Positions 1 through 9,793 of a DNA stretch of 64,000 nt are shown piece by piece. The notes below the pieces were generated by a model. It was not told the origin of the DNA and ran no database searches. It was given only the letters and a program-made list of their open reading frames with translations. The DNA comes from Thalassospira profundimaris. GTDB lineage: Bacteria > Pseudomonadota > Alphaproteobacteria > Rhodospirillales > Thalassospiraceae. Every line of letters begins with the position of its first letter. The stretch's first letter is position 1. A program made the translations under genes and the position numbers. The stretch covers positions 1-64,000 of the forward strand of contig NZ_JPWI01000012.1 in the NCBI RefSeq assembly GCF_003326795.1. Direction: 5' to 3'.

Positions 1-1073
1 CGGTCCTTGAAAAAGGGTATCTCGGATCGGGCAATATCGGGCGCAATACCACAATTATCCGGTCGAACTACCTGCTTGAAGGCAACAACCCGTTTTACGA
101 ATTCTCGATGAAGCTGTGGGAAGGGCTGGAACAGGATTTCAATTTCAACGCCATGGTGTCCCAGCGCGGGGTGATCAATCTGTATCATTCCGACGCGCAG
201 CGAGATGCCTATACCCGGCGCGGCAATGCCATGCGCCTGCACGGGGTCGATGCTGAGCTTCTTAACCGTGACCAGCTGCGTGAAAAGCTGCCATTTCTGG
301 ATTATGAAAATGCGCGCTTTCCGATCATGGGCGGGCTGATGCAGGCCCGTGGTGGCACGGTGCGCCATGATGCGGTGGCATGGGGTTTTGCGCGCGGCGC
401 CGATCAGAACGGTGTCGATATCATCCAGAATTGCGAAGTTACCGCGATTGACCGCGATGGCGATCAGATCACCGGTGTTCAGACCACGCGCGGGGCGATC
501 AAATGCAACAAGCTCGCCATGGCGGTGGCAGGCAGTTCAAGTCATGTGGCGCGGATGGTCGATATGCGCCTTCCCATTGAAAGTCACGCGCTTCAGGCCT
601 TTGTGTCCGAGGGGCTGAAGCCGTTTATCGATACGGTCGTCACATTCGGGGCCGGGCATTTTTATGTGTCGCAGTCTGATAAGGGCGGGCTGGTATTTGG
701 CGGCGATATCGAAGGCTATAATTCCTATGCCCAGCGCGGGAACCTTGCCTGTGTCGAACATGTGGCCGAGGCCGGAATGGCGATGATCCCGGCCCTGTCG
801 CGGGTGCGCATCCTGCGCAGCTGGGGCGGGATCATGGATATGAGCATGGATGGATCCCCGATCATGGATCGTACCCATCTTTCCAATCTCTATTTCAATG
901 GTGGCTGGTGCTATGGCGGGTTCAAGGCAACCCCGGCATCGGGATATTGCTATGCCCATTTGCTGGCAACGGACACGCCGCATGAAACCGCAACCGCATT
1001 CCGCATGGACCGGTTTGCGCGCGGATATCTGCTTGATGAAAAGGGCGTCGGTGCCCAGGCCAACCTGCACTGA
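1..1073 (+). CDS. soxB: Sarcosine oxidase beta subunit (5' truncated by window)
   Basis: Oxidises sarcosine to glycine, formaldehyde (passed to tetrahydrofolate) and H2O2 in the cytoplasmic SoxABDG heterotetramer. The frame is open from base 3 and reads a typical SoxB stretch (GSGNIGRNTTIIRSNYL) before the first internal ATG at 108, so the N-terminal part with the dinucleotide-binding fold lies outside the window. The segment GGTVRHDAVAWGFAR near codon 120 matches the family region carrying the histidine that holds covalent FMN (family knowledge). The C-terminus has the DAO-family motif GGWCYGGFKATPASG. It is the first visible gene of the soxBDAG operon, with soxD 22 bases downstream. Confidence 0.96.
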   Translation, partial: VLEKGYLGSGNIGRNTTIIRSNYLLEGNNPFYEFSMKLWEGLEQDFNFNAMVSQRGVINLYHSDAQRDAYTRRGNAMRLHGVDAELLNRDQLREKLPFLDYENARFPIMGGLMQARGGTVRHDAVAWGFARGADQNGVDIIQNCEVTAIDRDGDQITGVQTTRGAIKCNKLAMAVAGSSSHVARMVDMRLPIESHALQAFVSEGLKPFIDTVVTFGAGHFYVSQSDKGGLVFGGDIEGYNSYAQRGNLACVEHVAEAGMAMIPALSRVRILRSWGGIMDMSMDGSPIMDRTHLSNLYFNGGWCYGGFKATPASGYCYAHLLATDTPHETATAFRMDRFARGYLLDEKGVGAQANLH

Positions 1074-1095
1074 TTGTCGCAAAAGGAATTTGGAA

Positions 1096-1374
1096 ATGAG
1101 CAGTCTTGTCAAATGTCCCCATTGCGGCCTTCGCCCCCGTGAGGAATTTACCATCCGTGGTGAGGTCGCAACCCCGCGACCACATGCCGGTGCAGATGAA
1201 GGCACCTGGTTTGATCATGTCTATCTGCGCGACAATCCGCGCGGCCAGCATCGGGAATACTGGCACCATTCCGGCGGATGCCGTCGCTGGCTGGTTCTGG
1301 ATCGAAACACTGTGACCCATGAAACCGGCGACGTGGTTGATGCCAGTACCCTGAAGACGGAGGGGCAGGCATGA
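1096..1374 (+). CDS. soxD: Sarcosine oxidase delta subunit
   Basis: Small zinc-binding subunit of heterotetrameric sarcosine oxidase, 92 residues, the usual length. The N-terminal CPHCG and the later H-H-x3-C cluster (YWHHSGGC) are the expected zinc ligands. The start ATG at 1096 follows AAAAGGAATTTGG, which holds a Shine-Dalgarno-like AAGGA. The stop overlaps the start of soxA in ATGA, so translation is probably coupled. Sitting between soxB and soxA is the standard gene order. Confidence 0.95.
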   Translation: MSSLVKCPHCGLRPREEFTIRGEVATPRPHAGADEGTWFDHVYLRDNPRGQHREYWHHSGGCRRWLVLDRNTVTHETGDVVDASTLKTEGQA

Positions 1375-4346
1375 CCAGTTTCCGGATTGATAGCGGCACC
1401 CTGATTGACCGTGATGATGTGCGCAGTTTTACCTTTAATGGTGAAAAGCTTGCTGGCTTTGGCGGCGATACGGTTGCGTCCGCGCTGCTTGCCAATGGCA
1501 AACAACTGGTCGGGCGCAGTTTCAAATATCATCGTCCGCGCGGCATCCTGACCGCCGGGGCGGCGGAACCCAATGCGCTTTTGACCATCGGGCGTGACGG
1601 GCGGCGTGATCCCAATACGCGTGCGACCATGGCCGAACTGTTTGACGGGCTGGAAGCCAGATCACAGAATTGCTGGCCGAATGTGAATTTTGATATCGGC
1701 GCGATGAATGGTCTGTTGGGGCCGCTTTTGGGGGCGGGGTTCTATTACAAGACATTCATGTGGCCTGCGGCATTTTGGGAAAAGGTTTATGAACCCCTGA
1801 TCCGCAAGGCCGCCGGTCTTGGTCGGGCAAGCTATGATCCCGATCCCGGCTATTACGAGAAATGCTGGGCGCATTGCGATGTGCTGGTCATCGGTGCCGG
1901 GCCAGCCGGACTTGCCGCCGCCCTTACGGCCGGTCGGGCCGGGGCACGTGTGATCATTGCCGATGAAGGGGCTCAGCTTGGCGGCGGGATGCTGGCCGAG
2001 GGCGGTTTGATCGGGGATAAAGCAGCCGACGCGGTTCTGGCCGATATTGTTGGCGAGCTTCATGCCCTGCCCAATGTCGAGATCAGGAAACGCACCACCG
2101 TTTTCGGTGCCTATGATGATCAGGTCTTTGCCGCGGTCGAACGCGTGCAAAAGCATCTGCCAGAACAGGCGATCAATCCGGATCGGGCGATGGAACGGCT
2201 TTGGCGTATTGTCGCCGGGCATGTCATTCTGGCGACCGGGGCAGAAGAACGCCCGATTGTGTTTGGCGGTAATGATCGCCCCGGCGTGATGACGGCAGGT
2301 GCGATGCGCACATACCTTAATGCCTTTGGTGTTGCACCGGGCAAACGGGTGGCACTGTTTGCCAATAACAATCAGGCCTATCAGACCGCGATTGATCTTG
2401 AAGCGCGCGGGATCGAGGTTGCCGCGATCATTGATCCGCGCAGTTGCCCGGATATTGATTTTAACGGCAAGGCGCGGCTGATTGCCGGGGCCATGGTTCG
2501 TGATACTGCCGGACGCCGTGCGATCAAGGCCGTCACGGTCCGTCATGATGATGGTCGCGACGAGGTGATTGCGGTGGATGCGCTCGCAGTTTCGGGAGGC
2601 TATAGCCCGATTGTTCATCTGGCCTGTCATCGCGGGGCAAAGCCGGTCTGGTCGGATGAGTATGCCGGTTTCATGCCGCCGGAACAGTGCGACGGCATGG
2701 TGCCCGCCGGTGCGGTGGCAGGGTGTGAAGGCGTTGTTGCCTGTTTCGATGCCGGGGCAAAGGCCGTGCTGCCGGTTCTGGACGGTCTTGGATTTGGTGC
2801 GGAACCAGTCCGTCTTGCCGGGGTGGAAGGTGTCACTGCCAGTGCGCCCAACACGATGGCGATCTGGTCCGTACCATCAAGCAAGGGTAAGGCATTTGTC
2901 GATTACCAGAACGATGTGACGGCGGGTGATATCAATCTTGCGATGCGCGAGGGATATGATCATGTCGAGCTTGCCAAGCGTTATACGACAAACGGTATGG
3001 CGACCGATCAGGGCAAGACATCGAATGTGAATGCGATTGGTATTCTTGCGCAAAACAAGGGGGTTACGCCCGGCGACATCGGCACCACCACATTCCGCCC
3101 GTTCTATACGCCGGTGTCGTTCGGTGCGCTTGTTGGTGCGTCCAAGGGGTTTGAATTCCAGCCTGTACGCAAATCGCCGCTGCATGGTTGGGCTGCGCGC
3201 AACGGGGCAAAGTTTGTTGAAACCGGGCTTTGGTACAGATCAAGCTGGTTCCCGAAAGACGGCGAGACATTCTGGCGCGACAGTGTGGATCGTGAAGTCC
3301 TTAATGTGCGCGAAAATGTCGGTATTTGTGATGTTTCGACCCTTGGCAAGATCGAGATTTTTGGCGCAGATGCGGCAGAGTTCCTTAACCGGGTTTATTG
3401 CAATGCGTTCCTGAAATTACCGGTCGGCAAGGCGCGCTATGGCATCATGCTGCGCGAGGACGGCTTTGTGTATGATGACGGCACGACGAGTTGTTTGGCC
3501 GAAAATCATTACTTCATGACCACCACAACCGCCCTTGCCGCCGGTGTTCTGACCCATCTTGAGTTTTGTGCGCAAGTTTTGTGGCCCGACCTTGATGTGC
3601 GTTTGGCTTCTGCCACCGATCAGTGGGCGCAGATGGCGGTTGCCGGACCAAAGGCGCGTGATGTTCTGGCGCAAATCATTGATGACGACATTTCCAACGA
3701 GGCGTTCCCGTTCCTTGCGGCGCGTGAAGTGTCGATGTTTGGTGGGCGGCTTAGGGGCCGGTTGTTCCGTATTTCGTTCTCGGGCGAGCTTGCCTATGAA
3801 ATCGCGGTTCCGGCCGGATTTGGCGAAAGCGTTGCCGATGCCATCATGGTGGCGGGCGAGGCATTCGGTATCGCGCCTTATGGTACCGAGGCACTTGGCG
3901 TGATGCGGATTGAAAAGGGCCATGTCACCCATGCCGAAATCAACGGCACGGTGACGCCTGCCGATCTGGGCATGGGGCGGATGGTTTCAGCCAAGAAGGA
4001 TGATTTCATCGGCCGGGTGATGAACCTGCGCGAAGGTCTTGTTGATCCGATGCGCCCGGCACTGGTCGGGGTCAAGCCGAAATCACCAAGTGATAAATTC
4101 GCGACCGGATCGCATATCCTGAAAATCGGGGATGCGGTCAGCCTTGCCAATGATCAGGGCTATGTGACGTCGATGTGTTATTCGCCAAGCCTTGGTCATG
4201 CCATTGGTCTTGCCCTGGTAAAGGGCGGGCCTGAACGATATGGCGAGGAAGTCGTGATCTGGAACGGGCTTGCCGGGGCCAGCATCACCGGTGTCATTTG
4301 CAATCCGGCCTTTGTCGATCCAGAGAATGAGAAGCTCCATGCGTGA
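1371..4346 (+). CDS. soxA: Sarcosine oxidase alpha subunit
   Basis: Large subunit, 991 residues, normal for the family. Order seen: an N-terminal 2Fe-2S-like fold without the cluster (residues about 1-110), an NAD-binding Rossmann region with VIGAGPAGLAAAL near residue 170, an FAD/NAD oxidoreductase core, then a C-terminal GcvT/aminomethyltransferase domain from about residue 590, where tetrahydrofolate accepts the one-carbon unit. It starts inside the soxD stop codon (ATGA) and overlaps the start of soxG. The frame is intact throughout. Confidence 0.96.
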   Translation: MTSFRIDSGTLIDRDDVRSFTFNGEKLAGFGGDTVASALLANGKQLVGRSFKYHRPRGILTAGAAEPNALLTIGRDGRRDPNTRATMAELFDGLEARSQNCWPNVNFDIGAMNGLLGPLLGAGFYYKTFMWPAAFWEKVYEPLIRKAAGLGRASYDPDPGYYEKCWAHCDVLVIGAGPAGLAAALTAGRAGARVIIADEGAQLGGGMLAEGGLIGDKAADAVLADIVGELHALPNVEIRKRTTVFGAYDDQVFAAVERVQKHLPEQAINPDRAMERLWRIVAGHVILATGAEERPIVFGGNDRPGVMTAGAMRTYLNAFGVAPGKRVALFANNNQAYQTAIDLEARGIEVAAIIDPRSCPDIDFNGKARLIAGAMVRDTAGRRAIKAVTVRHDDGRDEVIAVDALAVSGGYSPIVHLACHRGAKPVWSDEYAGFMPPEQCDGMVPAGAVAGCEGVVACFDAGAKAVLPVLDGLGFGAEPVRLAGVEGVTASAPNTMAIWSVPSSKGKAFVDYQNDVTAGDINLAMREGYDHVELAKRYTTNGMATDQGKTSNVNAIGILAQNKGVTPGDIGTTTFRPFYTPVSFGALVGASKGFEFQPVRKSPLHGWAARNGAKFVETGLWYRSSWFPKDGETFWRDSVDREVLNVRENVGICDVSTLGKIEIFGADAAEFLNRVYCNAFLKLPVGKARYGIMLREDGFVYDDGTTSCLAENHYFMTTTTALAAGVLTHLEFCAQVLWPDLDVRLASATDQWAQMAVAGPKARDVLAQIIDDDISNEAFPFLAAREVSMFGGRLRGRLFRISFSGELAYEIAVPAGFGESVADAIMVAGEAFGIAPYGTEALGVMRIEKGHVTHAEINGTVTPADLGMGRMVSAKKDDFIGRVMNLREGLVDPMRPALVGVKPKSPSDKFATGSHILKIGDAVSLANDQGYVTSMCYSPSLGHAIGLALVKGGPERYGEEVVIWNGLAGASITGVICNPAFVDPENEKLHA

Positions 4347-4902
4347 TTTCCTGCTTAATAATGTCTCGCCGTTCCCGGCCAAGGCCGATGCCAACGGCCA
4401 TGCAGCGGTGCATATCGCACCGATTGCCACGGGATTTGTCACTCATGTTCTGGGTAAGGGCAATGCCAAGGCAGATGCGGCGCATCTGACCAAGCTGATT
4501 TCAGATATTGCACCGGAACTTGGCGCGACACTTCGGTCGCCATCGCCAGGGCAATGGTTCTGGGTCGGGGATTGTGATGTATCCCAGGGCCGCTTTGCCG
4601 AAATAAGCGGCCAGATACCCGGTGAATATGCGATTTCGGATCAGACCCACGGGCGGGTGCGGATCATGATTTCCGGCCCGCAGGTGCGCGATGTTCTGGC
4701 AAAGGGCGCGATGATTGATCTTGCTGATGGTGTCTTTGTGGTCGGCGCATCGGCGATGACCCAGATCGGGCATATCGGGGCGATGATCACGCGGACCGAT
4801 GATGATTGCTTTGAAATCATGGTGCTGCGAAGCTTTGCGGTCAGCCTGTGGCATGAGCTTCATCAGATGGCCGCCGAGTTCAACGGACCGCATGCAGGCT
4901 AG
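4339..4902 (+). CDS. soxG: Sarcosine oxidase gamma subunit
   Basis: Gamma subunit of the sarcosine oxidase complex, about 187 residues, with a GcvT-like fold (core around SPGQWFWVGD and GRVRIMISGPQVRDVLAKG). Two close starts exist: ATG 4327 and ATG 4339. I chose 4339, preceded by GAGAAG, but cannot decide firmly. Either overlaps the soxA stop at 4346. Last gene of the operon; no strong hairpin terminator is visible in the 115 bases that follow. Confidence 0.9.
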   Translation: MRDFLLNNVSPFPAKADANGHAAVHIAPIATGFVTHVLGKGNAKADAAHLTKLISDIAPELGATLRSPSPGQWFWVGDCDVSQGRFAEISGQIPGEYAISDQTHGRVRIMISGPQVRDVLAKGAMIDLADGVFVVGASAMTQIGHIGAMITRTDDDCFEIMVLRSFAVSLWHELHQMAAEFNGPHAG

Positions 4903-5017
4903 GGAGAGTGGTCTTGTCGTGATGGGTGGTTACGTTTTTTGACCATGAACCCTTGTGATGTCGTATTCAGGGCATAACTGATTGGACATAAAGATCAAAA
5001 CAAGGAGGACGATTGCG

Positions 5018-5710
5018 ATGACAAAGCTGAATGTGACCACACCGGACGGTTCGTTTGAGGCCTATGTGGCCATGCCTGCCACGCTTCCGGCACCGGTTGT
5101 TGTGGTTATTCAGGAAATCTTTGGTGTGAATGCGGTGATGCGCGGCATTGCTGATGATTATGCCAAGCAGGGCTATATAGCGGTTTGTCCGGATCTGTTC
5201 TGGCGGATCGAGCCGGGCATCGATATTACCGACAAGTCCGAGGCCGAATGGAAGCAGGCCTTTGGCTATTATCAGGCATTCAATGTCGATAAGGGTGTTG
5301 AAGATATTGCGGCAACCATGAAAGCCGCACGCGGTATTGAGGGGGCCAATGGCAAGGTCGGGGTTGTTGGCTTCTGCCTTGGCGGGTTGCTGACCTTCCT
5401 GTCGGCAACGCGGACCGATGGTGATGCCTTTGCGGCCTATTACGGGGGCGGCATGAATAATTACATGGCTGAAGCCGATAACATCAAAAAGCCGCTGATC
5501 GTGCATCTGGCAGGCAATGATGAATATATCCCGGCCGAGGCACAGGAGGTCATCAAGGAAGCGCTTGGTGATCATCCATTGACCGAGCTTCATATCTATC
5601 CGGGCCGTGATCATGCCTTTGCCCGCAAGGGCGGGGCGCATTATGACGCGGCCGATGCCGAAACCGCCAATGGCCGCACGGCGGAATTCTTTGAGGCCAA
5701 TCTGGTCTGA
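5018..5710 (+). CDS. Dienelactone hydrolase family protein
   Basis: Alpha/beta hydrolase of the DLH family, 230 residues. The nucleophile is the Cys of GFCLGG near residue 114, as in carboxymethylenebutenolidase. An Asp in GNDEYIP and the His of GRDHAF complete the likely triad. An in-frame upstream start at 4982 exists, but ATG 5018 has a strong AAGGAGG at good spacing, so it is preferred. No ring-cleavage genes lie nearby, so the true substrate is unknown. It is monocistronic and closed by a terminator. Confidence 0.88.
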   Translation: MTKLNVTTPDGSFEAYVAMPATLPAPVVVVIQEIFGVNAVMRGIADDYAKQGYIAVCPDLFWRIEPGIDITDKSEAEWKQAFGYYQAFNVDKGVEDIAATMKAARGIEGANGKVGVVGFCLGGLLTFLSATRTDGDAFAAYYGGGMNNYMAEADNIKKPLIVHLAGNDEYIPAEAQEVIKEALGDHPLTELHIYPGRDHAFARKGGAHYDAADAETANGRTAEFFEANLV

Positions 5711-5736
5711 TCGCAAGACCAACGGGCCGAAACGAC

Positions 5737-5765
5737 AAAGGGCTGCGATATTCGCAGCCCTTTTT
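5737..5765 (+). terminator. Rho-independent terminator
   Basis: Stem AAAGGGCTGCGA / TCGCAGCCCTTT with a 3-base loop, followed by TTT. It ends the dienelactone hydrolase gene and, because of the A-run on the other side, may also stop argE read from the minus strand. Confidence 0.88.
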
Positions 5766-5787
5766 ATATGCGCAAGGTCTGTGCCGG

Positions 5788-6966
5788 TTACTTGACGAGA
5801 ACGGCAAGCAATTTATCAAGAAACACTTCGCAGCGCCCCAGCTGATCAAGTTCGATGAACTCGTCGGGCTTGTGCGCCTGTTCGATATTACCCGGACCGC
5901 AAACCACGGTCGGAATATCGCCCATCGCGGAGAAGACCCCGGCTTCGGTGCCAAAGCTGACCTTGCCGGTGGTGTTGGCGCCGGTAAGCGCCATGACCAG
6001 TTTGGTGACTTCCTCGTCATCGCCGGTGGCAAGGCCTGGCATATCGGAAACCACTTCGATCTCGACCCCGACATCGTCATAGGTCTCGCGCATTTCCGGG
6101 ATCAGGACCGTGTCGAGATAGTCAAAAATCTGCGCCTTAAGCGCATCGCGGTCATCATTGGGCAGATTGCGGAACTCGAAATCGACAAAGCAATTCTGCG
6201 GAATGATGTTCAGCTGCGTGCCGCCCTTGATCACGCCGGTATGGAAGGTGGTGTGATTGGGGACAAACTCGTCATCATGCGGGCCTTCGTCGCGGCATTT
6301 GCGGCCAAGCTTGCGCAGGAAGACCACAAATTCCGAGGCGAATTCAACAGCGTTAACACCTTCGCCCGGAAGCGATGAATGCCCGGACCGACCGGTGAAA
6401 TGCGCGCGGGCGGAATATTTGCCCTTATGCTGGGTGATGACCTTCATCTCGGTCGGTTCACCTACAATGCACATGGCGGGTTTGCGGGGCAGGTTATTGA
6501 TTGCCTCAACCAGACTTGGCACGCCCAGACAGCCGACTTCCTCATCATAGGTGAAGGCCAGATGGATCGGTACGCGCAGATCGGCATTCTTGAAGGTCTC
6601 GGCCTTGGCCAGAAGGCAGGCGAGGAAGCCCTTCATATCGCAGGATCCGCGGCCATAGAGCTTGCCATCGCGAATGTCGATCACATAGGGATCAGATGCC
6701 CAGTTCTGTCCCTCGGTCGGGACAACGTCGCTGTGCCCGGACAGGATCACGCCGCCACTCACTTCTGGCCCGATGGTGGCATAGAGATTGGCCTTGCTGT
6801 TGCTTTCGTCACGCACAACAAGGGTTTCATAGCCAAGCCCGTCGAGAAAGGCTTTGACCTCTTCGATCAGGGCCATGTTCGGGGTCATGCTGACAGACGG
6901 GTGGGCAATCAGTTTGCGGCACCAGTCGATGGTGTCTTGTGACGGTGCAAGTGCGGCGGTGGTCAT
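5788..6966 (-). CDS. argE: Acetylornithine deacetylase
   Basis: Zinc-dependent M20 peptidase-family enzyme, 392 residues, removing the acetyl group from N-acetylornithine in arginine synthesis. Visible motifs: [14 protein letters not shown] (metal His and Asp), [20 protein letters not shown] (catalytic Glu pair), GEPTEM, and a dimerisation domain with [15 protein letters not shown]. It starts inside the nadK stop (ATGA), so it is translated with nadK. ArgE is favoured over DapE by length and by the CDMKGF and GEPTEM motifs; substrate is inferred. Confidence 0.9.
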   Translation of the reverse strand: MTTAALAPSQDTIDWCRKLIAHPSVSMTPNMALIEEVKAFLDGLGYETLVVRDESNSKANLYATIGPEVSGGVILSGHSDVVPTEGQNWASDPYVIDIRDGKLYGRGSCDMKGFLACLLAKAETFKNADLRVPIHLAFTYDEEVGCLGVPSLVEAINNLPRKPAMCIVGEPTEMKVITQHKGKYSARAHFTGRSGHSSLPGEGVNAVEFASEFVVFLRKLGRKCRDEGPHDDEFVPNHTTFHTGVIKGGTQLNIIPQNCFVDFEFRNLPNDDRDALKAQIFDYLDTVLIPEMRETYDDVGVEIEVVSDMPGLATGDDEEVTKLVMALTGANTTGKVSFGTEAGVFSAMGDIPTVVCGPGNIEQAHKPDEFIELDQLGRCEVFLDKLLAVLVK

Positions 6967-7730
6967 TCGACGAATTGTTCCTTAAGGATACGCTCTTCAA
7001 GATTATGTTCGGGATCAAACAGAAGCTTGATCTTCATGTTGCGATCTTCGCGGATCTTGACATGGGAAACATCGCGAACCTCGGTATAGTCGGCGACGGC
7101 CGATACCGGGCGCTTTTCCGGGTTTTCGATGGTAAACACAACTTCGGCCCCGTGCGGCAGCAACGCACCACGCCAGCGACGCGGGCGAAACGGGCTGATC
7201 GGGGTTAAGGCCAGCAATCCACTTCCCATCGGCAGGATCGGGCCATGGGCCGACAGGTTATAGGCCGTACTGCCCGCAGGTGTGCAAACAAGCGCGCCAT
7301 CGCAAACCAGTTCGGCCAGACGTTCCACCCCGTCGACCTTGATGCGAAGCTTGGCAGCCTGACGGGTTTCGCGCAGAAGCGAAACCTCGTTAATGGCAAG
7401 CGCACACAGGCTTTCGCCAGAAACGGTGTGGGCTTCCATCTGAAGGGGGTGAAGTTCGACAGTCTGGGCCTCGGCAATGCGATCGGTCAGGTCCATCTCG
7501 CGGAATTCATTCATCAGGAACCCGACCGTGCCGCGGTTCATGCCATAGATCGGCACCTTGCGGCCCATATAGCGGTGCAGGGTTTCAAGCATGAAACCAT
7601 CGCCACCAAGGGCGACAATCACATCGGCCTTGTCGGGCGCAATGTGGCCATATCGATGTTTCAGCCGATACATCGCATCCTGTGCGATTTTGGTTTCGGC
7701 CGCGACGAAGGCGATGGAATCAAGCTGCAT
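6963..7730 (-). CDS. nadK: NAD kinase
   Basis: Phosphorylates NAD to NADP. 255 residues, typical for the short proteobacterial form. Has the GGDGFML catalytic motif (GGDG) near residue 42, a conserved [13 protein letters not shown], and the second NAD-binding signature [17 protein letters not shown]. Upstream gene of a two-gene minus-strand operon with argE (overlap of 4 bases). The pairing is not metabolically obvious beyond the NADPH demand of arginine synthesis. Confidence 0.95.
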   Translation of the reverse strand: MQLDSIAFVAAETKIAQDAMYRLKHRYGHIAPDKADVIVALGGDGFMLETLHRYMGRKVPIYGMNRGTVGFLMNEFREMDLTDRIAEAQTVELHPLQMEAHTVSGESLCALAINEVSLLRETRQAAKLRIKVDGVERLAELVCDGALVCTPAGSTAYNLSAHGPILPMGSGLLALTPISPFRPRRWRGALLPHGAEVVFTIENPEKRPVSAVADYTEVRDVSHVKIREDRNMKIKLLFDPEHNLEERILKEQFVE

Positions 7731-7937
7731 CTGCTATCCGACGTGTCATTGGGGCGCGCCCGCGTTCGGGCATTTCCAACAATAGAGTATGCTTTGCATT
7801 GAATTGCAAGGGGCTGCGTCATCGATATGATCACACAAAGCATTCAATATACTGGCAATATACAGGCAGTCAGGTTGACCTTGGCCGGAAAAGAGAGGAA
7901 CCTGAAACATAACAGCATTTCACATCAGATCGGCGCA

Positions 7938-8678
7938 ATGTCCAAAGAACCTTTCAGTATCTCTGCTGCCCTTTCGCGGATCACCCGCCCGGATGATCAT
8001 TATGATGAGGGCACGCTTGAAGTCGATGAAAGCATGGAGCTTGAAGAGCTGGCAAACGGCGCGCTTGTGCCCAAGCGGGTCCGCGATCCCGATCTGACGC
8101 GGCAGAAGCTTCTGGATGCCGCCTTTGGCGAGGTCCGCCGGGCCGGATTTGGCGGCGCATCGATTGCCAATATCCTTGATGTCAGTGGCTGTACCAAGGG
8201 CGCGCTTTATCACCATTTCGCGGGAAAGGCCAAGCTGGTCAATGCCGTGATCGAGGAATGCCTGCCCGGTTATGTCGACGCGGTCTGGCTTGCCGAACTT
8301 GAAGATGTCGACGATATCCTGCCTGTCATGATGGCGCAGGTTGACCGGCTGGGCCGCGAAGATGCCCCCGAACTGCTTGAAGGTGGCTGTCCGCTGGCGC
8401 GGCTGGCATCAGGGGCGGGGGAGCTTGATGAAGGGCTGCGCAAACGCATTGACGGGGTTTACCGGTACTGGCGGCGCGGTTTGGCGTCCCATCTTGGCAA
8501 GGCGCAATTTAACAAGACTGTCCGCACCGATGTCGAGCCCTCGGCGGTGGCGGAATTCATGATCGCATCCCTGCACGGTTTCCTGACCCGCCCGCCTGCC
8601 TTGCGCAATCGCGAAACCCAGGATGCCTTTGCCCGCGAATTTGCCCGTTATCTGAATAATTTGCGTCCGGTTGCCTAG
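7938..8678 (+). CDS. TetR/AcrR family transcriptional regulator with N-terminal extension
   Basis: HTH at residues about 55-100: LLDAAFGEVRRAGFGGASIANILDVSGCTKGALYHHF, a classic TetR signature. The preceding 50 or so residues are an acidic, probably flexible extension (EGTLEVDESMELEELANG) unusual for the family. ATG 7938 was chosen over the upstream in-frame ATG 7827 because the longer version adds only non-conserved sequence, but the ribosome site (CGGCGC) is weak. C-terminal domain resembles the TetR_C group found in AcuR/NemR-like proteins. Target unknown; it lies between nadK (divergent) and the sulfur locus. Confidence 0.8.
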   Translation: MSKEPFSISAALSRITRPDDHYDEGTLEVDESMELEELANGALVPKRVRDPDLTRQKLLDAAFGEVRRAGFGGASIANILDVSGCTKGALYHHFAGKAKLVNAVIEECLPGYVDAVWLAELEDVDDILPVMMAQVDRLGREDAPELLEGGCPLARLASGAGELDEGLRKRIDGVYRYWRRGLASHLGKAQFNKTVRTDVEPSAVAEFMIASLHGFLTRPPALRNRETQDAFAREFARYLNNLRPVA

Positions 8679-8756
8679 GGCGCGTAGTGGGCGTTCACAT
8701 TGGTAAATATTTTGAGATATCCTCATTAAACAAATTAATTGTGTTGTAAAAGAATT

Positions 8757-8816
8757 ATTGACATTTTTCTGGGGGTGATTACATCTGTTTCACAGTTATT
8801 CGAATATAGTGAATTA
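8757..8816 (+). promoter_or_regulatory. Promoter and possible operator of the sulfur locus
   Basis: The AT-rich 140 bases before the sulfurtransferase gene contain TTGACA (8757-8762) followed after 16 bases by TACATC, a plausible sigma-70 promoter. Downstream, TTATTC (8796-8801) and GAATTA (8811-8816) form an imperfect inverted pair, ATTC-N9-GAAT. Persulfide-sensing ArsR-family regulators (SqrR/BigR) are reported to use ATTC-N8-GAAT, so this is similar but one base longer. No such regulator gene is in the window. Confidence 0.4.
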
Positions 8817-8830
8817 TGGAGACAGGCCCC

Positions 8831-9754
8831 ATGCGCTCTCTTATCGTTTCTGCAGTTGCGGTTGTGGCATTTGCCTTTGCTGGCAGCGCAGCCCAGGCTG
8901 AACGCCTGACGGAAAAGCCCCTGGTTGATGCCAACTGGGTTGAGGCAAATCTTGATAACCCGTCACTGGTTGTTGTCGATATCCGTTCGCTGACCAAAGA
9001 AGGCAGCCCTTATGATGCCGGTCATATTCCGGGGTCGGTCTATGCGCCTTATGGCAAGTTCGGCTGGCGTGCAAAGGTCGACAATGTTGTCGGCATGTTG
9101 CCGCCGCTTGATGTGATCTCAAACCGGATCGGATCGCTTGGTATCGATAATGACAAACAGGTTGTTGTGGTCCCGGCCGGTGAGAACAGCTCGGATTTCG
9201 GTGCGGCGACCCGTGTCTACTGGACATTCAAGGTTCTGGGGCATGACGCCGTGACCATTCTTGATGGTGGCCAGCGTGCATGGCTTGCCGCAGGCAAGGC
9301 TGTTTCGACCGATGCGGTTGCACCGGCAATTGTGGCCTTTAATGCCAATTTCCGCCCGGAACTTCTGGCGACCGCTGATGATGTGGCCAAGGCGCGCGAT
9401 AATGGTGTTGCCCTGATCGATGCGCGCCCGGTATCGCAGTATAAAGGTGAAACCAAAAGCGGTGTGGTTGCCCGTGCCGGTGCGGTTCCCGGTGCCAAGA
9501 ATATCGCGCAGTCGGAATTCTATAGCGATAAGGACGGTGCCTTTGTCGCGTCTGACGTGATTGAAGAGCTGGTTGCTGATGCCGGTGTCGCCAAGGATGC
9601 CAAGGAAATCACCTATTGCAATACCGGTCACTGGGCATCGGTCGCGTGGTTTGGCCTGTCCGAAGTGATGGGCAACAAAAACACTGCGATGTATGATGGT
9701 TCCATGACCGAATGGGCCGCTGATCCGAGCCGCGAGATGGTCATTCCGCAGTAA
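8831..9754 (+). CDS. Periplasmic double-rhodanese sulfurtransferase
   Basis: Exported thiosulfate/3-mercaptopyruvate-type sulfurtransferase, 307 residues. Signal peptide at residues 1-22 ending AAQAE. Two rhodanese domains: the first (about 25-150; VVVDIRSLTKEGSPYDAGHIPGS) lacks a catalytic Cys, the second (about 180-300) has the active Cys in YCNTGHWAS. ATG 8831 has GGAGACAGG upstream; the in-frame ATG 8816 is itself part of that ribosome site. It precedes a YeeE/YedE transporter and a Cys-rich repeat protein, so a role in moving sulfane sulfur at the membrane is inferred. Confidence 0.9.
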   Translation: MRSLIVSAVAVVAFAFAGSAAQAERLTEKPLVDANWVEANLDNPSLVVVDIRSLTKEGSPYDAGHIPGSVYAPYGKFGWRAKVDNVVGMLPPLDVISNRIGSLGIDNDKQVVVVPAGENSSDFGAATRVYWTFKVLGHDAVTILDGGQRAWLAAGKAVSTDAVAPAIVAFNANFRPELLATADDVAKARDNGVALIDARPVSQYKGETKSGVVARAGAVPGAKNIAQSEFYSDKDGAFVASDVIEELVADAGVAKDAKEITYCNTGHWASVAWFGLSEVMGNKNTAMYDGSMTEWAADPSREMVIPQ

Positions 9755-9793
9755 GCCCGGACGTCTATCGGCCTTTCAGGCAATATCATTCGG

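Noticed and set aside
7788-7846. ATGCTTTG / CAAAGCAT inverted halves upstream of the TetR gene
   Set aside because: Arms are short and 40 bases apart with imperfect extension; insufficient to claim an operator.
8796-8816. Definite SqrR/BigR operator
   Set aside because: Half-site spacing is 9, not the reported 8, and no cognate regulator is in the window; kept only as a low-confidence possibility.
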